Positions 51,658 to 61,347 of a stretch of DNA of 64,000 nucleotides are shown here, piece by piece. The translations under genes and the position numbers were made by a program. Source of the DNA: CALZKI01 sp045124055 (GTDB lineage Bacteria > Bacillota > Clostridia > Lachnospirales > Lachnospiraceae). The notes under the pieces are model-generated. The model was not told the DNA's origin. It saw only the letters and a program-made list of their open reading frames with translations, and ran no database searches. The stretch lies in NCBI GenBank assembly GCA_045124055.1, contig JBGVKZ010000051.1, positions 182,586-246,585 of the forward strand, given 5' to 3'. Numbering within the stretch: the stretch's first letter is position 1; each line of letters opens with the position of its first letter.

Positions 51658-52467
51658 TCAGCTTCCTACTTTTCTTCTTGTTTTGTAAATACTATAATCA
51701 TATACTTTGTTCTGGTAAACAATCTTAAGACCTTCACAAATATTCTGGTCCACCAAACAGACGATTTTTCTTTCTTCGTCAGAAAAATCTTCTTCATTTT
51801 CCGCTACACTGACAAAGACATGAGGGTCGTTTTGCCAAGCAATGTGCTTTAAATAATCCACAAAGCCTAACACATCAAATTCATCAATGTCTTCCATATC
51901 TTCAATGTGCTCTAAAAGAAGTTTTTGTTCCTCTCCATCCAGACATTCCTTAATAATCTGTAACTGGTCTTCTTTTGTACTGCTACAAAGGTCATAAATC
52001 GCTTCAAAATTTAACTTTTGTAAAATGCCCTGTACCAATTCGTATCGTTCCAAATCTCCGGTAAATGGTACTTTATTCATTACGTTATCAATAACTTCCT
52101 GCTTATTAATACTTAATAATTTATCTTTTGCTATTTTGTATTCTTCAAAGAAATCATTGTCAATATAACGGGCTGTTGGAATATAGATATCTCGTGGCAC
52201 CGGACGTGGTGCATAAAACGGTGAAGTTTTATAAGATATCATCTCATTTTTCATATTACGAAGTTCTCTGGATACTTCTTCACATTCCATATTCATTTTA
52301 TGTAAGGAAGTTACTTTTTCCTTATATCTGCTATCGTACATTTCCAGGTTTTTCAGAAAGTAAGCATTTACTTTCTGATTACTCTCGGAAACGACGCTAC
52401 GCAGCATAACTGTCATAAAATAGATAAGAACCAGAAGAACTACGACTACGGCAATAAAAATACCCAT
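51658..52467 (-). CDS. Fused b-delta peripheral stalk homologue
   Basis: The 269-residue protein starts with one membrane segment (2-20) followed by a coiled-coil region (about 38-78), as in F-type b. After a Pro-rich linker (83-100), a mostly helical domain (105-215) is followed by a small C-terminal domain. Its ending CEGLKIVYQNKVYDYSI (244-260) matches the delta-subunit C-terminal pattern of GG-x-V/I-x-x-G-d-x-v-x-D-x-S-v/I. I therefore read it as a b and delta fusion, a kind of fusion known in mycobacterial ATP synthases. It occupies the b-delta position between c and alpha and has a strong AGGAGGAAAC site. Confidence 0.78.
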   Translation of the reverse strand: MGIFIAVVVVLLVLIYFMTVMLRSVVSESNQKVNAYFLKNLEMYDSRYKEKVTSLHKMNMECEEVSRELRNMKNEMISYKTSPFYAPRPVPRDIYIPTARYIDNDFFEEYKIAKDKLLSINKQEVIDNVMNKVPFTGDLERYELVQGILQKLNFEAIYDLCSSTKEDQLQIIKECLDGEEQKLLLEHIEDMEDIDEFDVLGFVDYLKHIAWQNDPHVFVSVAENEEDFSDEERKIVCLVDQNICEGLKIVYQNKVYDYSIYKTRRKVGS

Positions 52468-52490
52468 ATTGTAGTTTCCTCCTATGCCGG

Positions 52491-52739
<249 letters not shown>

Positions 52740-52752
52740 TTAATCTCCTTTT

Positions 52753-54333
52753 CTACTTGGTGTATGTAATCGATGCCTGATCTGGAATATTGAATGATGC
52801 ACCGTTATAAACTACATCTTTAAATTTGAGATATAGTCTGTCACCATTTGAAAGTGCTGTACTACCAAGTGGTAAGCTTAATCTCACTGTACTCTTTGCT
52901 GCTGCATTAATAGTACTTTGGTCTAAAACAATATGACTGATTTCTGTATCTTCGTGATATAATGCAACGCTTCCGCTTTCAATCAAATACTGACTATCTA
53001 AGGTCAAGTCAAATTCAATCGCATTTTCTGTCTGCTTAACAACTTCTAAATTACCTAAGTTTGAACTTGTTTGTACTCGCACACTGTCTACCATAGTTTC
53101 TTCTGGAGCATCTCCTACAATACCACCGGTTTTGTAGTATGCGGAATACCAAAGTGAAACCTCATAGTATGTACCAGGGGTACAATTTCTAATGGTATAC
53201 TGATTATCCGTTTTGCTTAAATATACCTGATCTGTTACGCTCTTTCCTTGGCTATCTTTATGAACTACTTCCAGCCATACAGCAACATAATCATCTGTAA
53301 TATCTGTTACAACATAATCTACGTCAATCGTACCAATTCCGGCGGTTACTCCAACAAGTTTAACCCATTTGAGAGCATTAACATTGGCATCACTACCTCT
53401 ACCGCCGTCTCCACCGGCACCACCGTCTCCACCAGTTCCACCAGTTCCACCGGCACCACCGACACCACCAGTTCCGCCTGAGCCACCGTTACCGCCTTCG
53501 CCGCCGGTTCCACCAGTTCCGCCATAGCCACCAGTTCCGCCAGTTCCACCGTTACCGCCGGCACCACCAGCACCACCGTTACCACCAACAATCGTAATAA
53601 CGTCTGGGGTATCTGCTGCACTTTTATACTGCTCATCATCTACTAAGCCTTCTACATAAATCAGTGCATCGCCACCATATTCATTGGTACTGCCTAATAC
53701 ATTTTTCAAGTTAATTAAATTATTGTTATAGAAAGCATATTCACTGGAAATATCTAAGTATAAATTTCCACTGTTCAACATAATTGGATTCAATATGTTT
53801 TTATTATTCTGGTCATTCATTAGAATCGCCGCACCAGATGTATAGATGTTGATATATACATAATCATTTGTGGAGTATTCTTCATCAGTGGAATTAATGC
53901 TTTTTCCTGTCATTAAATACTTTCTGTCAGCCAGTTTATAAAGTCCTGGCTGACTCAAGTCTTGTATTTCATTGCATCCGGAGGAAAGTGTTACGGTTCC
54001 ATCGGAAGCAATTTCATATAAATCACCATATACATATACGGTTCTATTCTCACCGTCTCTTACTACGGCATTTGTTCCAAGAGTATACACCTCTTTGTCA
54101 GCTGTTTTTAAGTAATAGATTCCATTACTTTTCTGATATAACTTTGCTTCTTCATCAATCGGAATATACTCGTTATCAACATCATAAACAGTACTTCCTG
54201 CCGGAACTTTATAAGAACCGGACTGATTTCTAATAACAAATACTACTGAAACAGTTAGTGCGATTAGTATCAATACGATAATTGAGCCAAAAACATTAAA
54301 TTCAGCCGTATTTTTTCTTTCTATCCTTTTCAT
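52753..54333 (-). CDS. Membrane-anchored 526-aa surface protein with 21 Gly-Gly-X triplets
   Basis: One membrane segment (14-35) follows a short cytoplasmic tail. The proximal domain (40-240) contains YKLADRKYLMTGKSIN (132-147) and DYVYINIYTSGAAILMN (157-173), the same module seen in three neighbouring gene products. Residues 250-312 are 21 consecutive Gly-Gly-X triplets without Pro, a composition expected to form polyglycine-II bundles. Two Ig/Fn3-like beta domains follow to the end. There is no sorting signal at the C-terminus. It lies 14 bases after the 2089-aa gene and 16 before c. No named family is recognised. Confidence 0.86.
   Translation of the reverse strand: MKRIERKNTAEFNVFGSIIVLILIALTVSVVFVIRNQSGSYKVPAGSTVYDVDNEYIPIDEEAKLYQKSNGIYYLKTADKEVYTLGTNAVVRDGENRTVYVYGDLYEIASDGTVTLSSGCNEIQDLSQPGLYKLADRKYLMTGKSINSTDEEYSTNDYVYINIYTSGAAILMNDQNNKNILNPIMLNSGNLYLDISSEYAFYNNNLINLKNVLGSTNEYGGDALIYVEGLVDDEQYKSAADTPDVITIVGGNGGAGGAGGNGGTGGTGGYGGTGGTGGEGGNGGSGGTGGVGGAGGTGGTGGDGGAGGDGGRGSDANVNALKWVKLVGVTAGIGTIDVDYVVTDITDDYVAVWLEVVHKDSQGKSVTDQVYLSKTDNQYTIRNCTPGTYYEVSLWYSAYYKTGGIVGDAPEETMVDSVRVQTSSNLGNLEVVKQTENAIEFDLTLDSQYLIESGSVALYHEDTEISHIVLDQSTINAAAKSTVRLSLPLGSTALSNGDRLYLKFKDVVYNGASFNIPDQASITYTK
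53398..53586 (-). repeat. Tandem 9-bp repeats encoding Gly-Gly-X
   Basis: Twenty-one consecutive 9-base units on the plus strand follow forms such as ACCGCCGTC and ACCAGTTCC. They make a GC-rich patch in an AT-rich gene. The third residue of each triplet varies (N, A, T, Y, E, S, V, D, R). Confidence 0.93.
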
Positions 54334-54347
54334 ACGTTCTCCCCTAA

Positions 54348-57300
54348 CTATTTTGTAAAGTATCCGCTTGTAGAACCTACCAATGAACTTCCATTATAGA
54401 ACTGTAACGTATAATGATAAGTTCCATTTTCTGGTGCAAAACCAGTTGTATAACTGTATGTATTACCTACTTGCGTCCATGCTGTCAAATCTTTGCTTAC
54501 ATTTTCATAGTTTTCACTACCATCTTGTGAATCAATGCTGTAAACAATCTTTGTTACGTCACTAAAGTTGGCAAGGTCTAACAATTTTAAGGTCAAATAT
54601 CCATCTGATGTGTAACTGGTTGCAACCGTTGCAGTTGCTGTACTGATTGTACTTGCAGTTAACTCATTTACATAAGAGGTTTCCCCTGTACCATTGTTAT
54701 CTCTATCTGCCGCTGCAGTTACTACGACTTTATATGACTGATTTTCCGGCAAATTCTCGATTTTACCAGAATAAACTGTACTGCCTGAGCCATTCGTTGT
54801 AGTAACTTTTAACCTTGTAGAATCATTGGTTACTCTATTGCCAGCTAAATCATATGCATCAATGTAGAACACATTATCTTTAATTGTTTTTTCCTGGTCG
54901 TACATTACAACCGTTACTGTCAAAGAGTCCAAACCGGATACAACACGCATTGAACAACGTGGAGCCTGTAAGCTATCCGGCGTTGTAAACTGCTGCGTGC
55001 AGAAACCAATGGCTTCTGAACTATCTAAGATAACCCCTGTATTCGTAGAAGTATACGCCTTAAATTCTACGGTATAGGTTGTTCCCATTTTCAGTGGTCC
55101 TGCTGGTGAGAAATCTACACTAACTGGATTACAAAGGGTCATATCGCTTTGATAGTATTTCACATTATTTCCAAGAGGCTCTAACAGGTAGCCTAAATCT
55201 GTGGAAGTCTGATTACCACAAATAACTTCTGTCTGAGAAGCCGTTCCATAATTTTCATATACTTTATAGAAAATACGCATTCCTGTACCTTCACTACCTT
55301 GAACAGCATAGTTCATTAAACCATATTTTCCAGTATAAGAATCATATACAAAGCTCATACCACTTGAAGCTAAATCAATCATAGAAGTAGTTTTGAAAGA
55401 ATAAAGTCTTCCACCTGTTTCATATCTATAATCGAATAAATCCTGTAAATTATCCTGTGTATCTTTTGCCATCAGTTTGACCTGATAGGTTGTGTTTCTC
55501 TCTAAACCTCTGATTGCAAAAGTAATTTTTGCACCTTCGGAATCTGCATCAACCGGCAAACCATAATCCGCTACATCATCTGCAGTAGATAATTTTACGT
55601 CTTGATCTGTGGTTGGTAATTCGCCTTTTACAAGGTAATAAATCTTGCCATCTGCATCCTGCCATTTTTCTAATTCAATCTTTTCCGTGCTTCCATTTGG
55701 ATATAAATAAAGGTAATATCCCTGGTCTGTACCTGGCAAAGCACCTTTTAAATCAAACTGTACTGTGGCACTTGACATACCCGTAGAAGAACCACTGGTT
55801 GAGTAAGAAATACCCGGCATACCATCTCCTGTATGGAAGGTTGCACTTTCATAATTTGATGCAGCATCACCAAAGTCAATCTTCAGAGTTGCTCTGGACA
55901 ACTGCTCCATTACATAGTAGCTTCCGTCCATTGCTTTCGCACCGATTTCGTCCATTTCCAAAGATAATTGTTTTCCATACATAACGTCTGAAAAAGCACC
56001 TGTATCATCTTTGGTATAAACTAAAGGACTTAATGCATATCTGAAGGCTAATGTTTTTTCGTCTGCAAATCCAATGTTCTGTCCACTGGAATCTGCCGCC
56101 ATCTGTGGTATAAAGATAGAACCTGTTAAGGCCTTTGTAATAATACCTGTATTATTACCATCTTTATAGATTTCCTGGCTAGGAGAAAGTGCTCCTTTGT
56201 TATCCAAAATAGTCTGATATGCATAAGTGTAAAGTGGAATACCATTTTCTTCTGTGTATTCATATTGCTTTAATGCCCATGCATTTGTGTTGGCATACAA
56301 GTTATTGGCTGTTGTATAACCTACGGAATGAGCAATATCCGTATACTCTGTAAAGGTCGCCATACCTTGTCTATATGTGGTATAGTAAGCTTCTACTTGA
56401 ATGGTTGTATCACGATGATTGATTCCCGCATCAACAATCGGAGCATATTCCAAATATGCATATGCAAAATTATTTAATCCATCACCAATAACACCATTTT
56501 GTAAAGTTACAGGAACTGGGTCATATACAACATTCTTTTCATTGCCTTCATCATCTGTTCCTGTAATCGTCACCTTTAATGCTGCAACTCTGTCTACCTG
56601 TGAACCCTGAAGGGAAAGTTTAATGCGATATCCATATTCATCATCAATACCTTCCACATCTTTTACTTCTTTTATCATAACGCCATTTACAGCATAATCT
56701 GTCGAACCATTTACATCTGTAATACCATCTAAAACAGTACTTGTAACAATATCACCAACTGCCTTTATTTCAGAAGGAACGGATACAATAGATAACTGGT
56801 TCACACTTTCATATTCCGCTCTAGTTGATTGTTCAAATAAGCAATATGGAATCTCAATATTGTACCATTTCGTATCCTCTAAGGCTGTAACTGCCATTGA
56901 CTCAAAAGAGTTCTTTGGTAAGCTGTTTTCATCATACAAAGCTGTCAACGAAGCGGCAGTTGTTTCTGTTCCAGTACCCTCTAAAGCAGCGTAAGCTTCT
57001 TCAAAGCTTGTATATTGCGTAATGGTTGCTTTTACATCTGCTTTCTGATTATAAGCATAAGTTAAAATTGCATTATCCGGGTCATTCAGTTTATATTTCC
57101 AAGTCTGAATTGTTCCGGAAGCTGTGGTAGTTGTATCCCATAAATATCTCTGTACAGAAGGTGTCTGTCTTTCGATACCAAATACATTAGAACGATAGAA
57201 TGGAATATCATCTTCGTCCATTCCGCTATATGCACAGTTTGGATAAACTTTCTGAGTCTTGGTATCTTCCATTGTGCCATCCGTTACGATTTCGTAACGA

Positions 57301-60300
57301 ATATAATAAACTTTACCTCGTTCAAAAATAGGATTTCCCGTATCATCTAAGTTTGCTGTCGCCTGCGTAGAATCTGTTTCATCAAAATAAACTGTCCAAG
57401 GGCGGGCAGAACCACCTGCGGTTGGAGAGGTTGTAATATTTACTGTTTTCTGTTGCACAGAAGCAGTTTTCCAATATCCGCTATCTCTTGTTTTATTTAA
57501 TACATCTGACGGGTCATCATCTTCTACGATTGGTTCATCCGCAGCACTGGTTAATTCGTATACATAGTAGATAATCTGGTATGCATCGGATAAAGAATAA
57601 CCTGTATCTACTGTGAGACCTACGATAGTATCATTTTCTAAAGAGCTATCCACTTCGGCCGCATTTGCATTTTTAATCGGAGTTACGGTTAATGCACTGT
57701 TCGGGTCTGCCGCACGAGTATGACTCTTTTCAACTTCAAATTCTAATTCGCCTACAATATCTAATTCATTGGTTACAGAAGAAAATTCTGTATCATCTTG
57801 TGTATAGTCGTAAGCTGATTCTACATAAATTTTAAATGTACCGCCATTTGCAATACGAAGGTCTCCTTTTGCACCAAAAGATGCATCTGTCAACACATAT
57901 TGTGAATATGTCTGACCTTCTACTGCGGAATAATTCAGGTCATCTTCTGAAGTTCCGGCAGCAGAATAATAAGTACTATAATCACTGGAGTGATTTGCTT
58001 CATCACTATCCATCATATTGGCAGTTGTAGCAATTGTTACACCACTTGCATTCACAAGTCGGAAAGAGATTTTTTCCATATTAGCTACTTCATAACTTGC
58101 ATCTGTTCCATCTTCTGCAGTAAAGGCAACCGCTACTGTAAACAAGTTATCGTCCACACTTGGAACACTTCTTAAACTCATAACAATCGGAGTTGGTGAA
58201 CCTACATTAATATTATAACCAGACAAGTATTGAAGTTTATTCAGCTTATCTTCTTTTGTAAGCTCTGCCCATTTTAAGTCTTCTGTGTCATTCACATAAC
58301 CGGATACTGTAACCGTATGTGTCATATCTCTGGCAAGACCATCTACTTCAAAATAATAGTATTCCACAGCATCACCTGTATCCGCATTTCCTCCAGGTGG
58401 TGTTGTACTCTTACTTGCATCTAATTTAATGGTATGCATTTCACCTGTTTGTGCAGTAACAGTTACAATCAATGGGAAGTCCGCATCTACGTGACCTAAT
58501 AACATATCCTGGTCTACACTGTTATCTTCTACCATAACATAACCGGCAATCATATCGTATTCATGAGTCAAAGCTCCCTGATTACCATATGTATCAAGGA
58601 AAGTAACTGTCGGATAATTTGAATGTGTTAAAGAAACAATGTCGGAAGGTGTTGTAACCAATTCAACAAGTTTCTCATTATCATTAAATAGAACAACTAC
58701 TCTTGCAAAATATCGTTTATCCGCATCAATATTGAAAGTTACCGTTTCCATTGTCTGTACTTCTTTTGTCTGCACAGGAGTTGTAATGGTCGTATCATCT
58801 GTTGCTGTTTCATATAATTCATATCGATAACCTTTGATGCCATTATATTCATCGATAATATCTGTATCGATAGAAATTGTGGCAGTCTGATAACGGCTAC
58901 TTGTTAAAATCTTTGTCTGTTTTTGGCTAACTAGAATCTGGGTACCAGCACTATCTAAGTAGTAAGGTGTTGTTTTTAACGTTGTTACTGTTTTAGAAAC
59001 ATCAGAACCAATGCTAGAATAATCTTCTGCTACAAGGTTTGTTAACTGAATCTTATATTCTGTATCCGGCGTAATTTCATAGCCTGTTTTCAAGCCGGAA
59101 TCCTTCTTAAATACAAATTCCTGTCCATCTGTAAAGGAATTGGAATAAGAAGAAAGGTTCTCTGTTCCATCTCCTAAATAAAGAGCAATTCCATAAGAAG
59201 CTACCTGACTTTCGTCATCTTTTACAGTTTTTACAATAATCGAATCTTCTGTTACCTGAACTTTTTCAATGTACAAACCAAGTTCATCTGTTTTAAAGAT
59301 TTTGGTAAAGAAATTTACTTCTGAAAACAAACCATTGGCATCAGACTCATAAGAACCTGTAACAATCAAAACATAGTCTACGCCCGGCTCTAAGTTCTGA
59401 GGTGCTAAAGTTGTACCTGTCATACCATAACCGATTGTTGTCTCATAAACTTCTGTCATATCGTCTCGTTTGTAAATTGTACAAACAATATCATCACTGG
59501 TAAGCATATTATTGGGGTCACTTACTTTTAAGGTCATATTTACGCTGTTAGGACCAACCGAATAAGAACTTGCATCTAATGATACAGTTGGGGCAGCCTC
59601 CTGGACGATACCAACGATACCATCTGATTCCTCGGCATGTCCGGCATCTTCACCGTCTTTACCAACTTGTCCGTCATAGCCCCATTCACCACTATCACCT
59701 TCCAGACCATCAAAACCGTTCTGTCCTTTATCACCATTTTCGCCACTTGTACCACTGTTGCCGTCTTCACCATCTGTACCATCTTCTCCCGTGAAGCCAT
59801 CTGCACCATCAGCACCATCTTTACCATTTACTACTCGGAATGTAGGGATTTTTAAACTTTCTTCGTTTTCATCTACTAAAAGGTTGGTTGAAGAATCAAT
59901 TACCATCTCATCTAAAGACACAGCTTTTTCGAGACCATTATAAAATGCCCTCTCGGTTAATTTTAACTGAAAACCGCTATCTGATTGAAGGTAAGCATCA
60001 TCTGAAACTGTCTGATATGTACCTCTTTGGTGTACCAATCTTGCGATACCACCGGCTACATATTGAACCTGAACGTAATCCTCTAATACAATTTCAATGT
60101 CATCTGTCAAATGTAATGTAATCTGTGGAGATACAAGCATATATGTATCATCTGCAATTTTCCAGATAAATTCATTTAAAGTTAGAGAATCACCAAGATA
60201 TGACATAGAATAATCCTGGCCCGATTTCAAAATTGTTGTTTTGTCAGAAACACCATAATAAGTCACCTGATTATCGCCAATTTCTGCCAAATCCATAACA

Positions 60301-60617
60301 ACACCTTTGGTAAACGCACCTAAGGAACCATCATTATAGTGCACGAATTCTTCTGTACCCATAGACACTTCCTGATTGGAAGTATCCTTAAACTTGATAG
60401 TTTGTCCGTATTTTTTTCGATAGTTTGTCCCTGCCGAAAAATAGTACTGCTCGTTTACGTTCGTTGTCACTTCCGTATCCCTAGACGGCACTAACACATA
60501 TCCGTCCTGGGAGAATTGTTTGGTTGAATCCAGCATTGTTTTTGTAGTTAACCCTGTTACTACCAAAATCAGTGCGAAAACTACAACCATAATAATTCTT
60601 AACTGCTTGCTCTTCAC
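54348..60617 (-). CDS. Giant 2089-aa surface protein with collagen-like stalk and Ig/Fn3-type domains
   Basis: The protein begins with a short basic tail and a membrane segment (about 7-25). A proximal domain (30-262) contains WKIADDTYMLVSPQITLHL (152-170) and DYVQVQYVAGGIARLVHQ (180-197), shared with its neighbours. Twenty uninterrupted Gly-X-Y triplets (265-324) rich in Asp, Glu, Lys and lacking proline follow. The remaining 1750 residues look like tandem beta-sandwich modules. No C-terminal anchor is seen. The start is a GTG at 60617, with AAGGTAGGG upstream; an 8-codon frame (MKKVGNKR) overlaps it. It is the first gene of the operon and stands where the a-subunit gene stands in a normal atp operon. 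Confidence 0.86.
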   Translation of the reverse strand: MKSKQLRIIMVVVFALILVVTGLTTKTMLDSTKQFSQDGYVLVPSRDTEVTTNVNEQYYFSAGTNYRKKYGQTIKFKDTSNQEVSMGTEEFVHYNDGSLGAFTKGVVMDLAEIGDNQVTYYGVSDKTTILKSGQDYSMSYLGDSLTLNEFIWKIADDTYMLVSPQITLHLTDDIEIVLEDYVQVQYVAGGIARLVHQRGTYQTVSDDAYLQSDSGFQLKLTERAFYNGLEKAVSLDEMVIDSSTNLLVDENEESLKIPTFRVVNGKDGADGADGFTGEDGTDGEDGNSGTSGENGDKGQNGFDGLEGDSGEWGYDGQVGKDGEDAGHAEESDGIVGIVQEAAPTVSLDASSYSVGPNSVNMTLKVSDPNNMLTSDDIVCTIYKRDDMTEVYETTIGYGMTGTTLAPQNLEPGVDYVLIVTGSYESDANGLFSEVNFFTKIFKTDELGLYIEKVQVTEDSIIVKTVKDDESQVASYGIALYLGDGTENLSSYSNSFTDGQEFVFKKDSGLKTGYEITPDTEYKIQLTNLVAEDYSSIGSDVSKTVTTLKTTPYYLDSAGTQILVSQKQTKILTSSRYQTATISIDTDIIDEYNGIKGYRYELYETATDDTTITTPVQTKEVQTMETVTFNIDADKRYFARVVVLFNDNEKLVELVTTPSDIVSLTHSNYPTVTFLDTYGNQGALTHEYDMIAGYVMVEDNSVDQDMLLGHVDADFPLIVTVTAQTGEMHTIKLDASKSTTPPGGNADTGDAVEYYYFEVDGLARDMTHTVTVSGYVNDTEDLKWAELTKEDKLNKLQYLSGYNINVGSPTPIVMSLRSVPSVDDNLFTVAVAFTAEDGTDASYEVANMEKISFRLVNASGVTIATTANMMDSDEANHSSDYSTYYSAAGTSEDDLNYSAVEGQTYSQYVLTDASFGAKGDLRIANGGTFKIYVESAYDYTQDDTEFSSVTNELDIVGELEFEVEKSHTRAADPNSALTVTPIKNANAAEVDSSLENDTIVGLTVDTGYSLSDAYQIIYYVYELTSAADEPIVEDDDPSDVLNKTRDSGYWKTASVQQKTVNITTSPTAGGSARPWTVYFDETDSTQATANLDDTGNPIFERGKVYYIRYEIVTDGTMEDTKTQKVYPNCAYSGMDEDDIPFYRSNVFGIERQTPSVQRYLWDTTTTASGTIQTWKYKLNDPDNAILTYAYNQKADVKATITQYTSFEEAYAALEGTGTETTAASLTALYDENSLPKNSFESMAVTALEDTKWYNIEIPYCLFEQSTRAEYESVNQLSIVSVPSEIKAVGDIVTSTVLDGITDVNGSTDYAVNGVMIKEVKDVEGIDDEYGYRIKLSLQGSQVDRVAALKVTITGTDDEGNEKNVVYDPVPVTLQNGVIGDGLNNFAYAYLEYAPIVDAGINHRDTTIQVEAYYTTYRQGMATFTEYTDIAHSVGYTTANNLYANTNAWALKQYEYTEENGIPLYTYAYQTILDNKGALSPSQEIYKDGNNTGIITKALTGSIFIPQMAADSSGQNIGFADEKTLAFRYALSPLVYTKDDTGAFSDVMYGKQLSLEMDEIGAKAMDGSYYVMEQLSRATLKIDFGDAASNYESATFHTGDGMPGISYSTSGSSTGMSSATVQFDLKGALPGTDQGYYLYLYPNGSTEKIELEKWQDADGKIYYLVKGELPTTDQDVKLSTADDVADYGLPVDADSEGAKITFAIRGLERNTTYQVKLMAKDTQDNLQDLFDYRYETGGRLYSFKTTSMIDLASSGMSFVYDSYTGKYGLMNYAVQGSEGTGMRIFYKVYENYGTASQTEVICGNQTSTDLGYLLEPLGNNVKYYQSDMTLCNPVSVDFSPAGPLKMGTTYTVEFKAYTSTNTGVILDSSEAIGFCTQQFTTPDSLQAPRCSMRVVSGLDSLTVTVVMYDQEKTIKDNVFYIDAYDLAGNRVTNDSTRLKVTTTNGSGSTVYSGKIENLPENQSYKVVVTAAADRDNNGTGETSYVNELTASTISTATATVATSYTSDGYLTLKLLDLANFSDVTKIVYSIDSQDGSENYENVSKDLTAWTQVGNTYSYTTGFAPENGTYHYTLQFYNGSSLVGSTSGYFTK
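59646..59825 (-). repeat. Collagen-like Gly-X-Y repeat coding segment
   Basis: Sixty codons encode 20 perfect Gly-X-Y triplets (residues 265-324 of the 2089-aa protein), with Asp, Glu or Lys at many X and Y positions and no Pro. Such stretches can form triple helices, which would imply a homotrimer. Confidence 0.92.
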
Positions 60618-60753
60618 CTTTTGTTCCCTACCTTTTTCATTCTTTAAAGTTTCTTAATTTCTCATCTAAATGTATGTCTGCTTCTAAGAAATTAGTACAT
60701 TTACTTTTATGCTACTTTGTTTATTTCGTATAAAAAGCAAACCTAATCAATTT

Positions 60754-60783
60754 ATTTTAACACCATTTTTCACATATTGTATA
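60754..60783 (-). promoter_or_regulatory. Candidate promoter of the rotary-ATPase/surface-protein operon
   Basis: On the minus strand, TATACA and TAAAAT are separated by 18 bases, inside the 242-base gap between rlmH and the GTG start. If used, it leaves a leader of about 130 bases. It matches four of six and five of six consensus bases. Other AT-rich choices exist nearby. Confidence 0.3.
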
Positions 60784-60789
60784 CTTAAA

Positions 60790-60837
60790 ATAGCAAAGGT
60801 CGGAAACTTTGGTTCTATTGTCCAAAATTTTCGACCT
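60790..60837 (-). terminator. Probable terminator after rlmH
   Basis: On the minus strand, AGGTCGAAAATTTTGG and CCAAAGTTTCCGACCT form an imperfect hairpin (one mismatch, one G-U pair) with a 9-base loop, followed by a moderately T-rich stretch. It would separate rlmH from the large operon. Confidence 0.55.
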
Positions 60838-60859
60838 ATTTTTGTATAATTTTAAATTG

Positions 60860-61339
60860 CTATTTGTGATATGGCTCCCCTGCTATAATCCGAAATGCAC
60901 GATATATCTGCTCTGACAAAATTACTCTCATTAGCTGATGGGGAAAAGTCATTTTCGAAAAACTCAGTTTAAAATTGCTCAACTTACTAACCTTTTCGTG
61001 TAGTCCCAAAGAGCCTCCAATCACAAATTGTATGTGACTTACTCCATATAAAGTCTTTTGATGAATAAAATCGGCAAAAGAAACGGAATCAAGCTGTTTT
61101 CCTTCTATCTCCAAGGTGATAAGATAATCCCCTTCTTTGACATAGGATAAAATGCGTTCGGCTTCCTTTTCTTTAATTTGATTTTCTTCTGCTTCACTGG
61201 CTTTATCCGGAGTCTTTTCATCAGCCACTTCAATAATTTGAAATTTACAATATCTGGATAGTCTTTTTTCATACTCTAAAATCGCATCTCTATAAAATTT
61301 TTCTTTTATTTTACCAACAGATATAATGGTTACTTTCAT
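60860..61339 (-). CDS. rlmH: 23S rRNA pseudouridine1915 N3-methyltransferase RlmH
   Basis: The 159-residue SPOUT-class methyltransferase has the family pattern at its knot, FVIGGSLGLHEKVSKL, and ends in QIYRAFRIIAGEPYHK. It methylates pseudouridine 1915 in helix 69 of 23S rRNA using SAM. It follows the zinc-ribbon gene by eight bases and is followed by a probable terminator. Length and ending are standard. Confidence 0.97.
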   Translation of the reverse strand: MKVTIISVGKIKEKFYRDAILEYEKRLSRYCKFQIIEVADEKTPDKASEAEENQIKEKEAERILSYVKEGDYLITLEIEGKQLDSVSFADFIHQKTLYGVSHIQFVIGGSLGLHEKVSKLSNFKLSFSKMTFPHQLMRVILSEQIYRAFRIIAGEPYHK

Positions 61340-61347
61340 AAAAATGC

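Noticed and set aside
53398..53586. CRISPR-like or non-coding tandem repeat
   Set aside because: The 9-base periodicity is exactly the Gly-Gly-X codon pattern of an open reading frame, with no spacers.
59570..59943. Plus-strand open frames opposite the collagen-like segment
   Set aside because: They mirror the codon periodicity of the minus-strand repeat, have low-complexity products and no ribosome binding sites.
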